From Flavobacterium notoginsengisoli (GTDB lineage: Bacteria; Bacteroidota; Bacteroidia; Flavobacteriales; Flavobacteriaceae): a stretch of DNA of 64,000 bases. Made by a program: the position numbers and the translations under genes. Under the pieces are notes generated by a model. That model saw only the letters and a list, made by a program, of their open reading frames with translations, did no database searches and had not been told where the DNA came from. Shown here piece after piece: positions 42,560-51,213 of the stretch. Position 1 is the stretch's first letter; every line of letters begins with the position of its first letter. Where the stretch lies: NCBI RefSeq assembly GCF_014207905.1, contig NZ_JACHLB010000002.1, positions 434,001-498,000 on the forward strand, given 5' to 3'.

Positions 42560-43150
42560 ATGAAAGTTTATTCAAAACTTACACTTAGTGTACTAATTGC
42601 TGCATCGGCAGCTATGATTTCCTGCAGCAGTAATGACGATGAAAGCCCTGCACCGGTTAAGGCTTCTATCTATGAGCGATTAGGCGGAACTAAAATGGTT
42701 TCTGATCCTGATAATTCCGGCCAGATGATTGAACAGGGACGTTTGAGTTTCCGCAAAGTGGTAAATTCAACTATCGGATTGATTGTTGCTGATATCCAAT
42801 CGAACGCATCAGGCAATCTGCAGGCACATTTTGCTCCTTTACTGGCAGAAACGGGAACTACCCAGTCTACCAATATTGCTAAATTATCAGATAATCTGAC
42901 TGATTTCTTTTCGTTTAATACGGGAGGAACAAATGCTGTAAATACATATTCTGGTTTGAACATGGTTGCAGCTCATGATCCTGCAAAAAATCCTCGTATG
43001 GGAACAAAATCCAGCAATGCAGATTATACAAAATTTGAAGGATATGTTGGAGCTGCTGCCAATGCGAATGGCGTTGCTTCAAATACAGAACTTTATACTG
43101 ATATAGTTGCTGTTTTGGAATCATTGAGAACCCCTATAGTTCAAAAATAA
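42560..43150 (+). CDS. Exported group I truncated-globin-like lipoprotein
   Basis: 196 residues. The lipoprotein signal ends at AAMISCSSND. The mature part follows the truncated-globin plan: SIYERLGGTKM at the start, a helix B/E-like region with FAPLLAE and LSDNLTDFFSFNTGG, then TYSGLNMVAAHDP with the candidate proximal His, and ADYTKFEGYVGAAANANGV plus VAVLESLRTPIV at the end. Bacterial truncated globins are usually cytoplasmic; this one is exported. It could bind O2 or NO in the periplasm or at the surface. It ends at a terminator. Confidence 0.78.
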   Translation: MKVYSKLTLSVLIAASAAMISCSSNDDESPAPVKASIYERLGGTKMVSDPDNSGQMIEQGRLSFRKVVNSTIGLIVADIQSNASGNLQAHFAPLLAETGTTQSTNIAKLSDNLTDFFSFNTGGTNAVNTYSGLNMVAAHDPAKNPRMGTKSSNADYTKFEGYVGAAANANGVASNTELYTDIVAVLESLRTPIVQK

Positions 43151-43160
43151 GTTTATTCTC

Positions 43161-43190
43161 AAAAACGCTGCCTTTTTCAGGCAGCGTTTT
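43161..43190 (+). terminator. Terminator after the globin gene
   Basis: Arms AACGCTGCC (43164-43172) and GGCAGCGTT (43180-43188) with TTTT at the end, 13 nt beyond the globin stop. The mirrored A-run on the left side would allow leftward use too. Confidence 0.85.
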
Positions 43191-43373
43191 ATATTTCAAT
43201 ACTGTTTGAAGTACATAAATATTTTTCAAAATCTGTCAGCTTTATAATATAAGTAAATTATATAAAACCGCAGTTTAAATCCATTTATTCCACAGTGATC
43301 TAAAAAGCACTTCCGGCGCTGTTATATAAATCTGCAGTTACTAATTTTTGAACTTTTTAAGGAAACCATAAAT

Positions 43374-44678
43374 ATGGAAAATTTTACTATGTCCGGATCC
43401 ACTACTTTTTACGCATTAGGGCTAAGCTACAAGAAAGCAGATGCAGTTATAAGAGGAAAATTTAGTTTAGATGCCCAGGCACAATCTGATTTATTGCTGC
43501 AGGCTAAGGCAGAAGGCATAGAATCATTGGTTGTTACTTCTACCTGCAATAGAACTGAAATTTATGGTTTTGCCCATCATCCTTATCAACTGATCAAACT
43601 GCTTTGCGAGAACAGCAATGGCTCTGTAGAAGAATTTCAGCAGGCTGCTTATATATATAAGAATGAAGAAGCTGTCAGCCATATGTTCCGGGTAGGGACA
43701 GGTTTAGACAGTCAGATTTTGGGTGATTTTGAAATCATCAGCCAGATTAAAACCGCCTTTAGCAATAGTAAACGGGAAGGTTTGGTCAATACATTTCTGG
43801 ACCGGCTGGTCAATACAGTTATTCAGGCGAGCAAAAAAGTTAAAACGGAGACGAAAATTTCTTCTGGTGCTACGTCAGTTTCTTTTGCATCAGTGCAGTA
43901 TATTATCCAAAATGTGGCGGATATTGGAAACAAAAATATTTTGTTATTCGGAACAGGGAAAATAGGAAGAAATACGTGCGAAAACTTAGTAAAACATACT
44001 AAAAACAGCCATATTGCCCTTATAAACAGAACAAAAAACAAAGCCGAATTATTGGCCGGTAAGCTGAATGTTATTGTAAAAGATTATGCTGATTTAAAAC
44101 AGGAACTGCAGCAGGCCGATGTGCTTGTTGTAGCTACAGGAGCACAAAATCCCACTATTGACAAAACATCTCTTGCTTTACAGAAACCCTTATTGATTCT
44201 GGATTTATCCATCCCGCGCAATGTAGATACCAATGTAGAAGAAATACCCGGCGTAACTTTAATACAACTGGATGATTTATCTCAAATTACTGATGACACG
44301 CTGGAAAAGAGAAAACAGCATATTCCTGCTGCAGAAGCCATTATTGATGATCTGAAATTAGAACTGAATACCTGGGTGAACGGCCGAAAATGTGCTCCAA
44401 CTATCCATGCCTTAAAATCCAAGCTAAATGATATTGTATCGGCAGAATTTGCTTTTCAAAAAAAGAAAACAGCCCATTTTGATGATGCACAGATGGATTT
44501 AATCAGTTCAAGAATTATTCAAAAATTAACAAACCATTTTGCCAGCCATTTAAAAAATGAAAACACTTCAGTGGATCAAAGTATTGAATTCATTGAAAAA
44601 GTATTTCAGATAGGACACCTTGCACCGAATAAGGCTTCTTCACCAATAGAAGAAAAATACAAAATCAATCTGTCATAA
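43374..44678 (+). CDS. hemA: Glutamyl-tRNA reductase
   Basis: 434 residues from ATG 43374 with GGAAA a few bases upstream; an internal ATG at 43389 is the alternative. Motifs: LGLSYKKADA near the N-terminus, VTSTCNRTEIYG with the catalytic Cys, RVGTGLDSQILGDFEI, the NADPH motif LLFGTGKIGRNTCENL, and DLSIPRNVD. It reduces glutamyl-tRNA to glutamate-1-semialdehyde, the first committed step of the C5 haem pathway. It is transcribed away from hemH and the AraC gene. Confidence 0.96.
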   Translation: MENFTMSGSTTFYALGLSYKKADAVIRGKFSLDAQAQSDLLLQAKAEGIESLVVTSTCNRTEIYGFAHHPYQLIKLLCENSNGSVEEFQQAAYIYKNEEAVSHMFRVGTGLDSQILGDFEIISQIKTAFSNSKREGLVNTFLDRLVNTVIQASKKVKTETKISSGATSVSFASVQYIIQNVADIGNKNILLFGTGKIGRNTCENLVKHTKNSHIALINRTKNKAELLAGKLNVIVKDYADLKQELQQADVLVVATGAQNPTIDKTSLALQKPLLILDLSIPRNVDTNVEEIPGVTLIQLDDLSQITDDTLEKRKQHIPAAEAIIDDLKLELNTWVNGRKCAPTIHALKSKLNDIVSAEFAFQKKKTAHFDDAQMDLISSRIIQKLTNHFASHLKNENTSVDQSIEFIEKVFQIGHLAPNKASSPIEEKYKINLS

Positions 44679-44743
44679 ATGCTTAATCCCCTTCAGTTTC
44701 AAACTTACAGCAAAGTTCTGAAGGAAGTGATGCAAAAATAGAA

Positions 44744-44773
44744 CCCGTCAGCTGCGCTGCACGCTGCGACGGG
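44744..44773. repeat. Long imperfect hairpin downstream of hemA
   Basis: CCCGTC (44744-44749) and GACGGG (44768-44773) enclose GC and GCG/CGC pairs with a bulge and a mismatch. No T-run follows. It may be a factor-assisted terminator or a repeat unit. The remaining sequence from 44679 to 45487 is AT-rich and shows no gene. Confidence 0.4.
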
Positions 44774-45487
44774 CTTGTCCATAAACATAATCTTCCAAAA
44801 AATGTTTACTTAATTCTGCATGGGAGTAATCAATTCCTCATTTGGTAAAGTTATACTAATTAATTTGGTGATAATTACATGATTATTAATTAATTTTATA
44901 ATTAGCCTTTTTTACTATAAACTGCCTCACATCATTGATTTATGTTTATAAAAGAATCGGGCCGGCGTACCAAACGCTTCAGGAGTAAACTAATTTTCTG
45001 CCTCAGCTGAGCAATAATTGATAATCAGAGAATGAGAGCGGAAAATTCAATAAATCATGAATAGCTAACCATTTTTAATGGGTTTTCATTATTTCAATTA
45101 AATAGAAATTCAAATAAAAGGAGTATGAGTCTATTCCATTTTTGGTGTTCGAATCCTGTTGACTTTTAACTTACGCCAAGCTTCAATTTTATCTTATTTT
45201 AAAGTGAATTTGGAATATGATTATTTAAAATTGCTGGTCAAAAATAGTTTATAAGCATCGTCGGCATTAAACGTTAAAAACGTTAAACTTAAACTTTTTA
45301 ATCAAATAAAGTATCAGTGGAAAGTATGTAATTATTGAAAGCAGGCTTTAAAATTCTACTTTGGCGGCACAAATTTAAACTATTACCATAGAGAATATTC
45401 AAATCAAAATTTGACGATGATTTTAGATTTTTTTACTACGGCTAACGGATTTGGGTAAAGTTCCGCCAAAGTGCAGTATTGAATCCC

Positions 45488-45525
45488 AAAAAGCGCATAT
45501 TGAAAAGGATCAATATGCGCTTTTT
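45488..45525. terminator. Terminator after the anti-sigma gene
   Basis: AAAAAGCGCATATTG (45488-45502 region) pairs with CAATATGCGCTTTTT (45511-45525); A-run and T-run on both sides make it bidirectional. It lies 20 nt beyond the stop of the leftward anti-sigma gene. Confidence 0.85.
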
Positions 45526-45545
45526 AGTCAGGACTTTTTATGGAA

Positions 45546-46334
45546 TTAGACTTTTCCTAAAGTATAAAGCTGCTCCATTGTAGGTGCAAGGCTTCCCCCT
45601 GCAGGTTCCAGCGTGATGCCAAAAGCTTCAGCTGAATCGGTTTGGCTTACAGCGAAGATTTTTTGAGAGTTTTCTTCAAAATTATCCAGCAGACCAATAC
45701 TTGTCGGGGTAAGCACCGGACTTAGTTTTAAAGACCAAACCTGGTAAACCATTCCTTTTGGAGGGTTTGGCAGACCTGCCGCGTCGACATAAGTCGTTTT
45801 TGTTTCTTTGTTCCAGTACACTTTTGCAAATGATGCCGGAGATACCGATTGTCCGCCCAGAGCAACGCTTGTGTTTTTAATGTCTCTCACAATGCTGAGG
45901 ATTTTCTCAGTCTGTTTATTCTGCTGGTCTAAAAAAGCATATTCTCTTTCAATTTTATTTTTTTCGCCTCCAGCCTCAGAGAGTGCCTGTTTAGATTTTG
46001 ACAGTTCTAAAGTCTGGTATCCAAAACCTAAGAGCAGTAATACGGCAGCCGCCCAGCTCAAGTACTGCGAACGGTTAGATGGTGATTTTATATTGATAAC
46101 TTTACCATCGTTAAGCTCTAAACGCGCTTTTATTTTGTCGAAATTGGCAACCGAATGGAAAGGCGAGAAGCTTGATGATAAGGCTGAAACAGCTTTTTCT
46201 ATAGCAATGATTTCACTTTCAACCTCGGGGTTTTCTCTGGCCAATTCGGCAATTTCCAGGTTTTCTTTTTCTGTAAGCAGGCCGTAAACGTACAGTTCTA
46301 ATATGCCTGATTCAATATATTGCTTCGCTTCCAT
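45546..46334 (-). CDS. Anti-sigma factor, RskA type
   Basis: 262 residues. An N-terminal cytoplasmic zinc-less anti-sigma helix region (SGILELYVYGLLTEKENLEIAELA) is followed by one membrane helix (YLSWAAAVLLLLGFGY, about residues 92-108), a coiled segment, and the C-terminal RskA-type domain (WNKETKTTYVDAAGLPNPPKGMVYQVWSLK, GSLAPT). It starts right after the sigma stop with no gap, so it is co-translated. It holds the sigma factor until an envelope signal releases it. Confidence 0.9.
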   Translation of the reverse strand: MEAKQYIESGILELYVYGLLTEKENLEIAELARENPEVESEIIAIEKAVSALSSSFSPFHSVANFDKIKARLELNDGKVINIKSPSNRSQYLSWAAAVLLLLGFGYQTLELSKSKQALSEAGGEKNKIEREYAFLDQQNKQTEKILSIVRDIKNTSVALGGQSVSPASFAKVYWNKETKTTYVDAAGLPNPPKGMVYQVWSLKLSPVLTPTSIGLLDNFEENSQKIFAVSQTDSAEAFGITLEPAGGSLAPTMEQLYTLGKV

Positions 46335-46865
46335 TTATATCTTTAAATAATTTCTTAAATCGTTGATACAGTTTCTATTTTGTGTCTTTACAGTTCCCAG
46401 AGGTATAGCTAGCTCTTCTGAAGCTTCCTGCTGGGTATATCCTTTAAAGAACAGCAGATCAATAATCTCAATGCATTTTGGTTTCAGTTTTTTAACGAAC
46501 TCCTGAATACCAATTGCATCTAGTTTATTAGCTAATTTATTGCTGTCATCTAACAGATTTACGAAATTATCCGAAGAAAGGTTTTTTTGGGTGTTGTTGA
46601 AATTTTTGGATCGCAGCTTGTCAATCGATGTATTCCTAGCAATATTAAGGATCCAGGTGTAGAACCGGCCCTTGCTTTCACTGTAGCTATCGATGTTTTT
46701 CCAGATTTTTACAAAGACTTCCTGCAGGACATCTTCGGCTTCTTCCCGGTTTTTTACCAGAACATTTATGACCGAAAACAAGCTTTTTGAGTACATATCG
46801 TAGAGATGGGTGAAAGCTCTTTCATCTTTTTTGCGGATTAATACCAATAATTCTTCTTGGCTCAT
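46335..46865 (-). CDS. ECF RNA polymerase sigma factor
   Basis: 176 residues. Region 2 shows FTHLYDMYSKSLFSVINVLVKNREEAEDVLQEVFVKIWKN with the -10 recognition segment, then GRFYTWILNIARNTSIDKLRS. Region 4 shows IDLLFFKGYTQQEASEELAIPLGTVKTQNRN. It is a typical ECF sigma factor paired with the RskA anti-sigma gene. Targets are unknown; the fasciclin gene about 1.1 kb away in the opposite direction is a candidate because fasciclin and RskA-controlled sigma genes are often neighbours. Confidence 0.93.
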   Translation of the reverse strand: MSQEELLVLIRKKDERAFTHLYDMYSKSLFSVINVLVKNREEAEDVLQEVFVKIWKNIDSYSESKGRFYTWILNIARNTSIDKLRSKNFNNTQKNLSSDNFVNLLDDSNKLANKLDAIGIQEFVKKLKPKCIEIIDLLFFKGYTQQEASEELAIPLGTVKTQNRNCINDLRNYLKI

Positions 46866-47975
46866 AGGATTGGATTTAAAGCTTAAATAAATTTTAATTT
46901 CGTATAAAGTGGTAATGCCGGATAAAGGTAATTTATTTTTTACGCAAATAATCCAAAAGCAGAAATAAAGGGCATCACTTTAAAAAATCCCAATTTTCGA
47001 GGGTGTATGCTGTGCTGCTGTTTTAATCTTGCAGAAATCGATAATTTTGCCTCTTTCTTAATGCCGGATGCAGAACTTTTGTCTTGTTTAGCTGCATCCA
47101 TTTTTTTGCGGCTCCTTTCAGTAGAGAGTTACATTCCATTAGAGATTGATTTTTTTTCATGCAAATAGGATTATTGCTTTTAGAGATGCACAACGGCATT
47201 GAACTGATCTCCTTCTTATATTTTGAGGACATCCTTTGAATTGCTGATTTTTTGAGTTGCTTACGTTGTTTTTAGAGTTGGAATAACAGTTTTTAAGTTT
47301 TAAATTTGTAAATATGACAAAACTGATAACCTTAAAATATTTATGCATTTTTTCCGCTCATCTTCGGTAATTCCAATGAGTACGCTTGAGAGAAATATAA
47401 ACTGTTTTCGGGACAGCTTCTGCTGGCCCAGCAGTAAAAGCTGTTTTGTTTTTAAAAGTTGTTTTTTGAGCATTGTCCTGAATGGAATGGTGTGGAAATG
47501 CAAATATAAACCGCCAGCGCGGTTCTCTCTAGGATATAATGTTAATGTAATACCAATTTTGAAAGGCCTTTACATATGTGCCGATAAAACCACCAGCAGT
47601 TCAGCAATAAACTGATGCATTTTCATAAAGGACTCAAGGTGCCTGCGTAAAGAAGTTGCCAGATTTATTGGATAAAAACAGCTTCATCCATATGATGCTG
47701 CTTTTATAGATAGGTAAGGCCTAAAGATATTGGTGATATTGCCGGCCTTGAACATTCCAGCTAAATTTTAGAAGATGGGTTTTTTAATTTTTGAGCCTTT
47801 TTCAATATCGCCTGGAAAAATAGAAGAAAAATTATTTTTTTTATAAGCCTAAGAAGCAGGATTTAAAGCATTTGTGCTTTTTTATTTCATTTTTTTCAAT
47901 ATTATTTTTTTTTCATGAAAACCAGAAAGCAGTTTAAAGCGTAGATGACTTTATAACTTTAAAAAAAATGTAATT
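46866..47975. other. Non-coding stretch of about 1.1 kb
   Basis: Several overlapping short frames occur on both strands (for example 47300-47503 leftward and 47343-47615 rightward), but none has a recognisable domain, a consistent start or good coding character, and they overlap each other. No repeat or RNA gene is seen. It contains the divergent promoter areas of the sigma and fasciclin genes. Confidence 0.4.
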
Positions 47976-48530
47976 ATGAAAACTAGAAATTTTTTAGCCT
48001 TGGCAGTCTTAGCATTGGGATTCGGATTTACGATGAACGCTCAGAAAACCGTGATGGTGGGAGGGGCAGCAATGTATCCAAATAAAAACATAATAGAAAA
48101 TGCAGTCAACTCTAAGGACCACACCACACTTGTGGCGGCGGTAAAAGCTGCGGGACTGGTAGAGACGCTTCAGGGAAAAGGCCCTTTTACCGTATTTGCG
48201 CCGACAAATGAAGCCTTCGGCAAACTTCCTGCAGGAACAGTAGACAATTTACTGAAACCGGAAAACATGAAAATGCTGCAGACTATTCTGACCTACCATG
48301 TGGTTGCCGGAAAGATGAACAGTTCCGATATTGAAAAAGTTATAAAAGCAGGAAAAGGAAAAGCAGTGCTGAAAACAGTAAGCGGGGGTACGCTGACAGC
48401 CTGGATGGAGGGTAAGGATTTATATATCAGCGATGAGAACGGCAATAAGTCTAAAGTTAGCATAGCGGACGTAAACCAGTCAAACGGTGTAATCCATGTG
48501 GTTGATACTGTCCTGCTTCCAAAGATGTAA
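47976..48530 (+). CDS. Exported fasciclin-domain protein
   Basis: 184 residues. A signal peptide ends near GFTMNAQ. A single FAS1 domain spans about residues 50-183: DHTTLVAAVKAAGLVETLQGKGPFTVFAPTNEAF (H1 box), TYHVVAGKMNSSDI (YH motif region) and NGVIHVVDTVLLP (H2 box). FAS1 proteins mediate adhesion or bind ligands in the envelope. A terminator follows. It is possibly under control of the nearby ECF sigma factor (inference). Confidence 0.92.
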   Translation: MKTRNFLALAVLALGFGFTMNAQKTVMVGGAAMYPNKNIIENAVNSKDHTTLVAAVKAAGLVETLQGKGPFTVFAPTNEAFGKLPAGTVDNLLKPENMKMLQTILTYHVVAGKMNSSDIEKVIKAGKGKAVLKTVSGGTLTAWMEGKDLYISDENGNKSKVSIADVNQSNGVIHVVDTVLLPKM

Positions 48531-48554
48531 TACTGTAAAGAGATTGTATGTGAT

Positions 48555-48582
48555 AAGCCCCTTTTTTAAAGGGGCTTTTTTA
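48555..48582 (+). terminator. Terminator after the fasciclin gene
   Basis: AAGCCCC (48555-48561) and GGGGCTT (48571-48577) with an A/T loop, followed by TTTT. About 25 nt after the stop. Confidence 0.9.
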
Positions 48583-48750
48583 TGCTTTTCAGTGTTTGGA
48601 TTTCCCGGCGGAAAGAAGTGAAGACCGGCAGGCTTTAAATGATGCCGCTTTTTTAATTTTATGCAGTTCTAAAGCCTGCGGCTGGAGATCATGTTTCTTA
48701 TCGGAAAAGGTAGAAATCAAAAAAGACATATCAATTGAAATATTTTTATT

Positions 48751-49965
48751 TTATAATCCGACTGACTCGTTTTCCAGCAGGTATTCTTTCCTTATTTTCT
48801 GGTTCATTTTACTTAGCACCGATGTGAACAGATCATCGGACTCTTCAGGTCTGGTTTCTTTTAAGATTTTAGCTTTTACAAGAGAAAAATAGATATGTTC
48901 GGCCGGCAGCTCTTTTTCAATCTGACAAAGAATCTGCAACGCCTGCTGCGTTTTTCCAATTTTAGCCAGACAAAAGCAATAGTTCAGTCTTGCAATAGGA
49001 GACAGGTAGACCTGCTGCATGATTTCATGTAATTTCACAATATCAAGCCAGTCATTTTGTGTTAGCTCCGCAATGGAAATGTACCTGCTGATAATAACCG
49101 CTTCAAGATAAAAACGGTTTAAGGTTTTGGGCTTTTTAAGATAATGAAAGCCTAAAGCTATCAGTTCCGTATTCCATTTTTCGCGGTCCTGGCTGAAAAA
49201 AGAAATGAGCCTGCCATTGACAACCCGGGCTGCACTTCTTGCGGCATGAAAGCAGAAAAGAGCCATCAGACTGCCTGTGGAGCCATACTTATAGCGGCCG
49301 TATAAAAGTTTAGTCAGAGCCATTGCGTCCAGGCATAAATCTTCATTGAAAACCCCTTGGGCCTTTTCATCAAAACAGTCGTAGCCTATATTAAAAACAG
49401 CGTAAAATATTTCTTCTGCCCTGGCGATATCTTCCCTGACCGCTGCTATTGAATCCAGTTCGACAGTTTTGCCCTTAAATTGGGACTGGATGTTTTTCTT
49501 TGTCCTGTTAATGCTTTTGTAAACGGCTTCTTTACCCATCAAGGTGCAGCCGCTTATTTCAGATAGGCTTAACCCAAAAATATCTTTAAGAACAAAGAGT
49601 ATTTTGGCTTGGCTGGAAATATTTTCTACAGCAGATATAAAGAGAACGGTCTGAAGCCGCAGGTCAGTTTGGCAGCTTTCCGCCGCAGAACCTTCAATAT
49701 GTTCCGCAGAAAAACTGTTTTTTTCTTTGTCCTTTTTGATCTGGTTCAGAAGGTCATTTCGGGCAACGATGAAAAGCCAGTTTTCCATATTGTTCAGGAT
49801 GGTATTCTGGCTGCGTATTTTTAAGGATTTTAATAAGGAATTATGAATGGCATCCTCAATTTCAGAAATATAATCTGCACCAAACTTATTTAATAACGCT
49901 GCAAACAGCTTTCCGTACAAGACCCGGTAATTCTTTTCTTCCCCGAAAAACATTTCATTGCCCAT
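48751..49965 (-). CDS. ECF42-like sigma factor with C-terminal helical-repeat domain
   Basis: 404 residues, far longer than standard ECF factors. The N-terminal third has sigma region 2 (ISEIEDAIHNSLLKSLK, ENWLFIVARNDLLNQIKKDK) and region 4 (FVLKDIFGLSLSEISGCTLMGKEAVYKSINRTKKNI). The C-terminal two thirds are a helical DUF6596/TPR-like extension (ALTKLLYGRYKYGSTGSLMALFCFHAARSAAR, LSPIARLNYCFCLAKIGK). In this sigma group the extension replaces an anti-sigma factor. It overlaps the upstream YCII gene by 11 nt, the usual gene pair of the group. Confidence 0.9.
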   Translation of the reverse strand: MGNEMFFGEEKNYRVLYGKLFAALLNKFGADYISEIEDAIHNSLLKSLKIRSQNTILNNMENWLFIVARNDLLNQIKKDKEKNSFSAEHIEGSAAESCQTDLRLQTVLFISAVENISSQAKILFVLKDIFGLSLSEISGCTLMGKEAVYKSINRTKKNIQSQFKGKTVELDSIAAVREDIARAEEIFYAVFNIGYDCFDEKAQGVFNEDLCLDAMALTKLLYGRYKYGSTGSLMALFCFHAARSAARVVNGRLISFFSQDREKWNTELIALGFHYLKKPKTLNRFYLEAVIISRYISIAELTQNDWLDIVKLHEIMQQVYLSPIARLNYCFCLAKIGKTQQALQILCQIEKELPAEHIYFSLVKAKILKETRPEESDDLFTSVLSKMNQKIRKEYLLENESVGL

Positions 49966-50311
49966 AATCTTCCATTTCCATTATCTGACGGATTTCGGTA
50001 GTGCCTCCGCAAAGATGCGTGGGACATTCCTTAGCCAGTTCGACAGCCGTTTTTAAATCCTCTGCCTGCAGTAAGTAATATCCCCCAATAATTTCTTTGG
50101 ATTCCAGATGAGGCCCGTCTTTGATGATGCAGTCTTTCCCGCTGATCAAAACACTTTTTTCCTGCAGTCCGTCGCCTGAAATCAAATGTCCTGCCGCGGC
50201 TAATCTCTCTGCCCACCTCATATGCGCATCAGCCAGTTGCTGCATTTCTTTTGAAGAGAGCTCGTTTAGTTTTTCAATGTCTTCATGAAGTAATAATAGG
50301 AACTTTTTCAT
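49955..50311 (-). CDS. YCII/DGPF-domain protein
   Basis: 118 residues with the YCII fold: KFLLLLHEDIEKLNELS, the DGPHLESKEIIGGYYLLQAED segment (DGPF-like, ending before 60% of the chain), and AVELAKECPTHLCGGTTEIRQI. DGPF proteins accompany ECF42 sigma factors in many bacteria and may sense a metabolite. It is upstream of and overlapping the sigma gene, so the two are co-translated. Confidence 0.9.
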   Translation of the reverse strand: MKKFLLLLHEDIEKLNELSSKEMQQLADAHMRWAERLAAAGHLISGDGLQEKSVLISGKDCIIKDGPHLESKEIIGGYYLLQAEDLKTAVELAKECPTHLCGGTTEIRQIMEMEDYGQ

Positions 50312-50780
50312 AATAAATTATTTTTAAAATTTCATTAAAGACATCTGGGTGTTCCGGTTTTGGACATTTATTTATTTTTTTTCAAAATAAAAAGCCATTT
50401 GGACCCTTGTGTGTGATGGATGTAGAATTCCAGCTGTTACTGGGCTGCATCTGAATTCAAAAAAACTAATAAAACTAAGGAGATTTTTTTAAATCTGCTT
50501 AGTTTTTATGCTTTAGTTATGAATCTGCTTTTAAAATTCTTTGAATCGGTAATCTCAAATAGGACGGGATGAATTCTTGCTTTTGGGCCGCTGAAAAAAC
50601 AGCTTTAACTTTTTGCCGCAAAGTTGAGAGAAGCTTTCCGCTGTTCGGCTTGCAGCAGAGAAGAGTCTGCATTTAATGAATTAAACCCCATGTGAAGAGT
50701 TCAAAATTTAAAAAAGGGCATGTTTTATAAAAAACAATCCCTTTTTAATAGTTGTAAGCAATGCAATGGAAATCTGCAGT
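50312..50780. other. Intergenic stretch, no gene seen
   Basis: AT-rich. It contains TTTTGGACATTT near 50357 and CCATTTGGACCC near 50395, similar to the repeat before the response regulator at 36171, and a TTTTGCCGCAAAG segment near 50609. No coding frame of substance. Confidence 0.3.
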
Positions 50781-51164
50781 TTAGAAATTCTTTATGGCTG
50801 CCATAATATCCTTTCGCTGCTGCTGCAGCGAATATTGTTTGGTAAGGAAAAATGCGGCCTTGTTTTCCATGGCAAAATTCCTGTCCAAATCACTTGAAGA
50901 TGTCGTATATATGATAACCGGTATATCCTTCAGGTCGGGATCCATTTTAATGTGCTGCAAGAAGGTACGCCCGTCCATTATGGGCATATTGAGGTCCAGA
51001 AAAATCAAATCCGGCTTTGTAAAGTTTTCAGATTTAAGTTTTTCAAAGGCATCTGCGCCATTTATGGCTTGCTGCAAAACAATTGAGGGATGGTCTTCGG
51101 CAAGCAGTTCAGCAAAGATTTCGCGGTCGTCTGGATCATCATCAATTAAAAAAATGGTCGTCAT
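50781..51164 (-). CDS. CheY-like response regulator partnered with the six-PAS kinase
   Basis: 127 residues from ATG 51162-51164 (MTTIFLIDDDPDD). Receiver motifs are complete: IDDDPDDREIF, LIFLDLNMPIMDG with the phosphorylated Asp, YTTSSSD, and AAFFLTKQYS with the Lys. There is no output domain. It is 49 nt downstream of the large kinase gene on the same strand and is therefore its most likely partner. Confidence 0.92.
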   Translation of the reverse strand: MTTIFLIDDDPDDREIFAELLAEDHPSIVLQQAINGADAFEKLKSENFTKPDLIFLDLNMPIMDGRTFLQHIKMDPDLKDIPVIIYTTSSSDLDRNFAMENKAAFFLTKQYSLQQQRKDIMAAIKNF

Positions 51165-51213
51165 ATGTGTAATAATGGAGTGTAAATATACTATTTTCCC
51201 TCCTAATTTTTTA

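Noticed and set aside
45147-45156. GTTCGAATCC, resembling a tRNA T-loop
   Set aside because: The flanking bases do not form a T-stem, and no acceptor, D or anticodon arm can be drawn, so it is not a tRNA or a clear tRNA fragment.
45808-46287. 159-residue frame opposite the anti-sigma gene
   Set aside because: Shadow of a well-supported RskA-type gene; Ser/Phe-rich low-complexity product.
47023-47615. Several short overlapping frames in the 1.1-kb gap before the fasciclin gene
   Set aside because: They overlap each other on both strands, lack domains and do not look coding.
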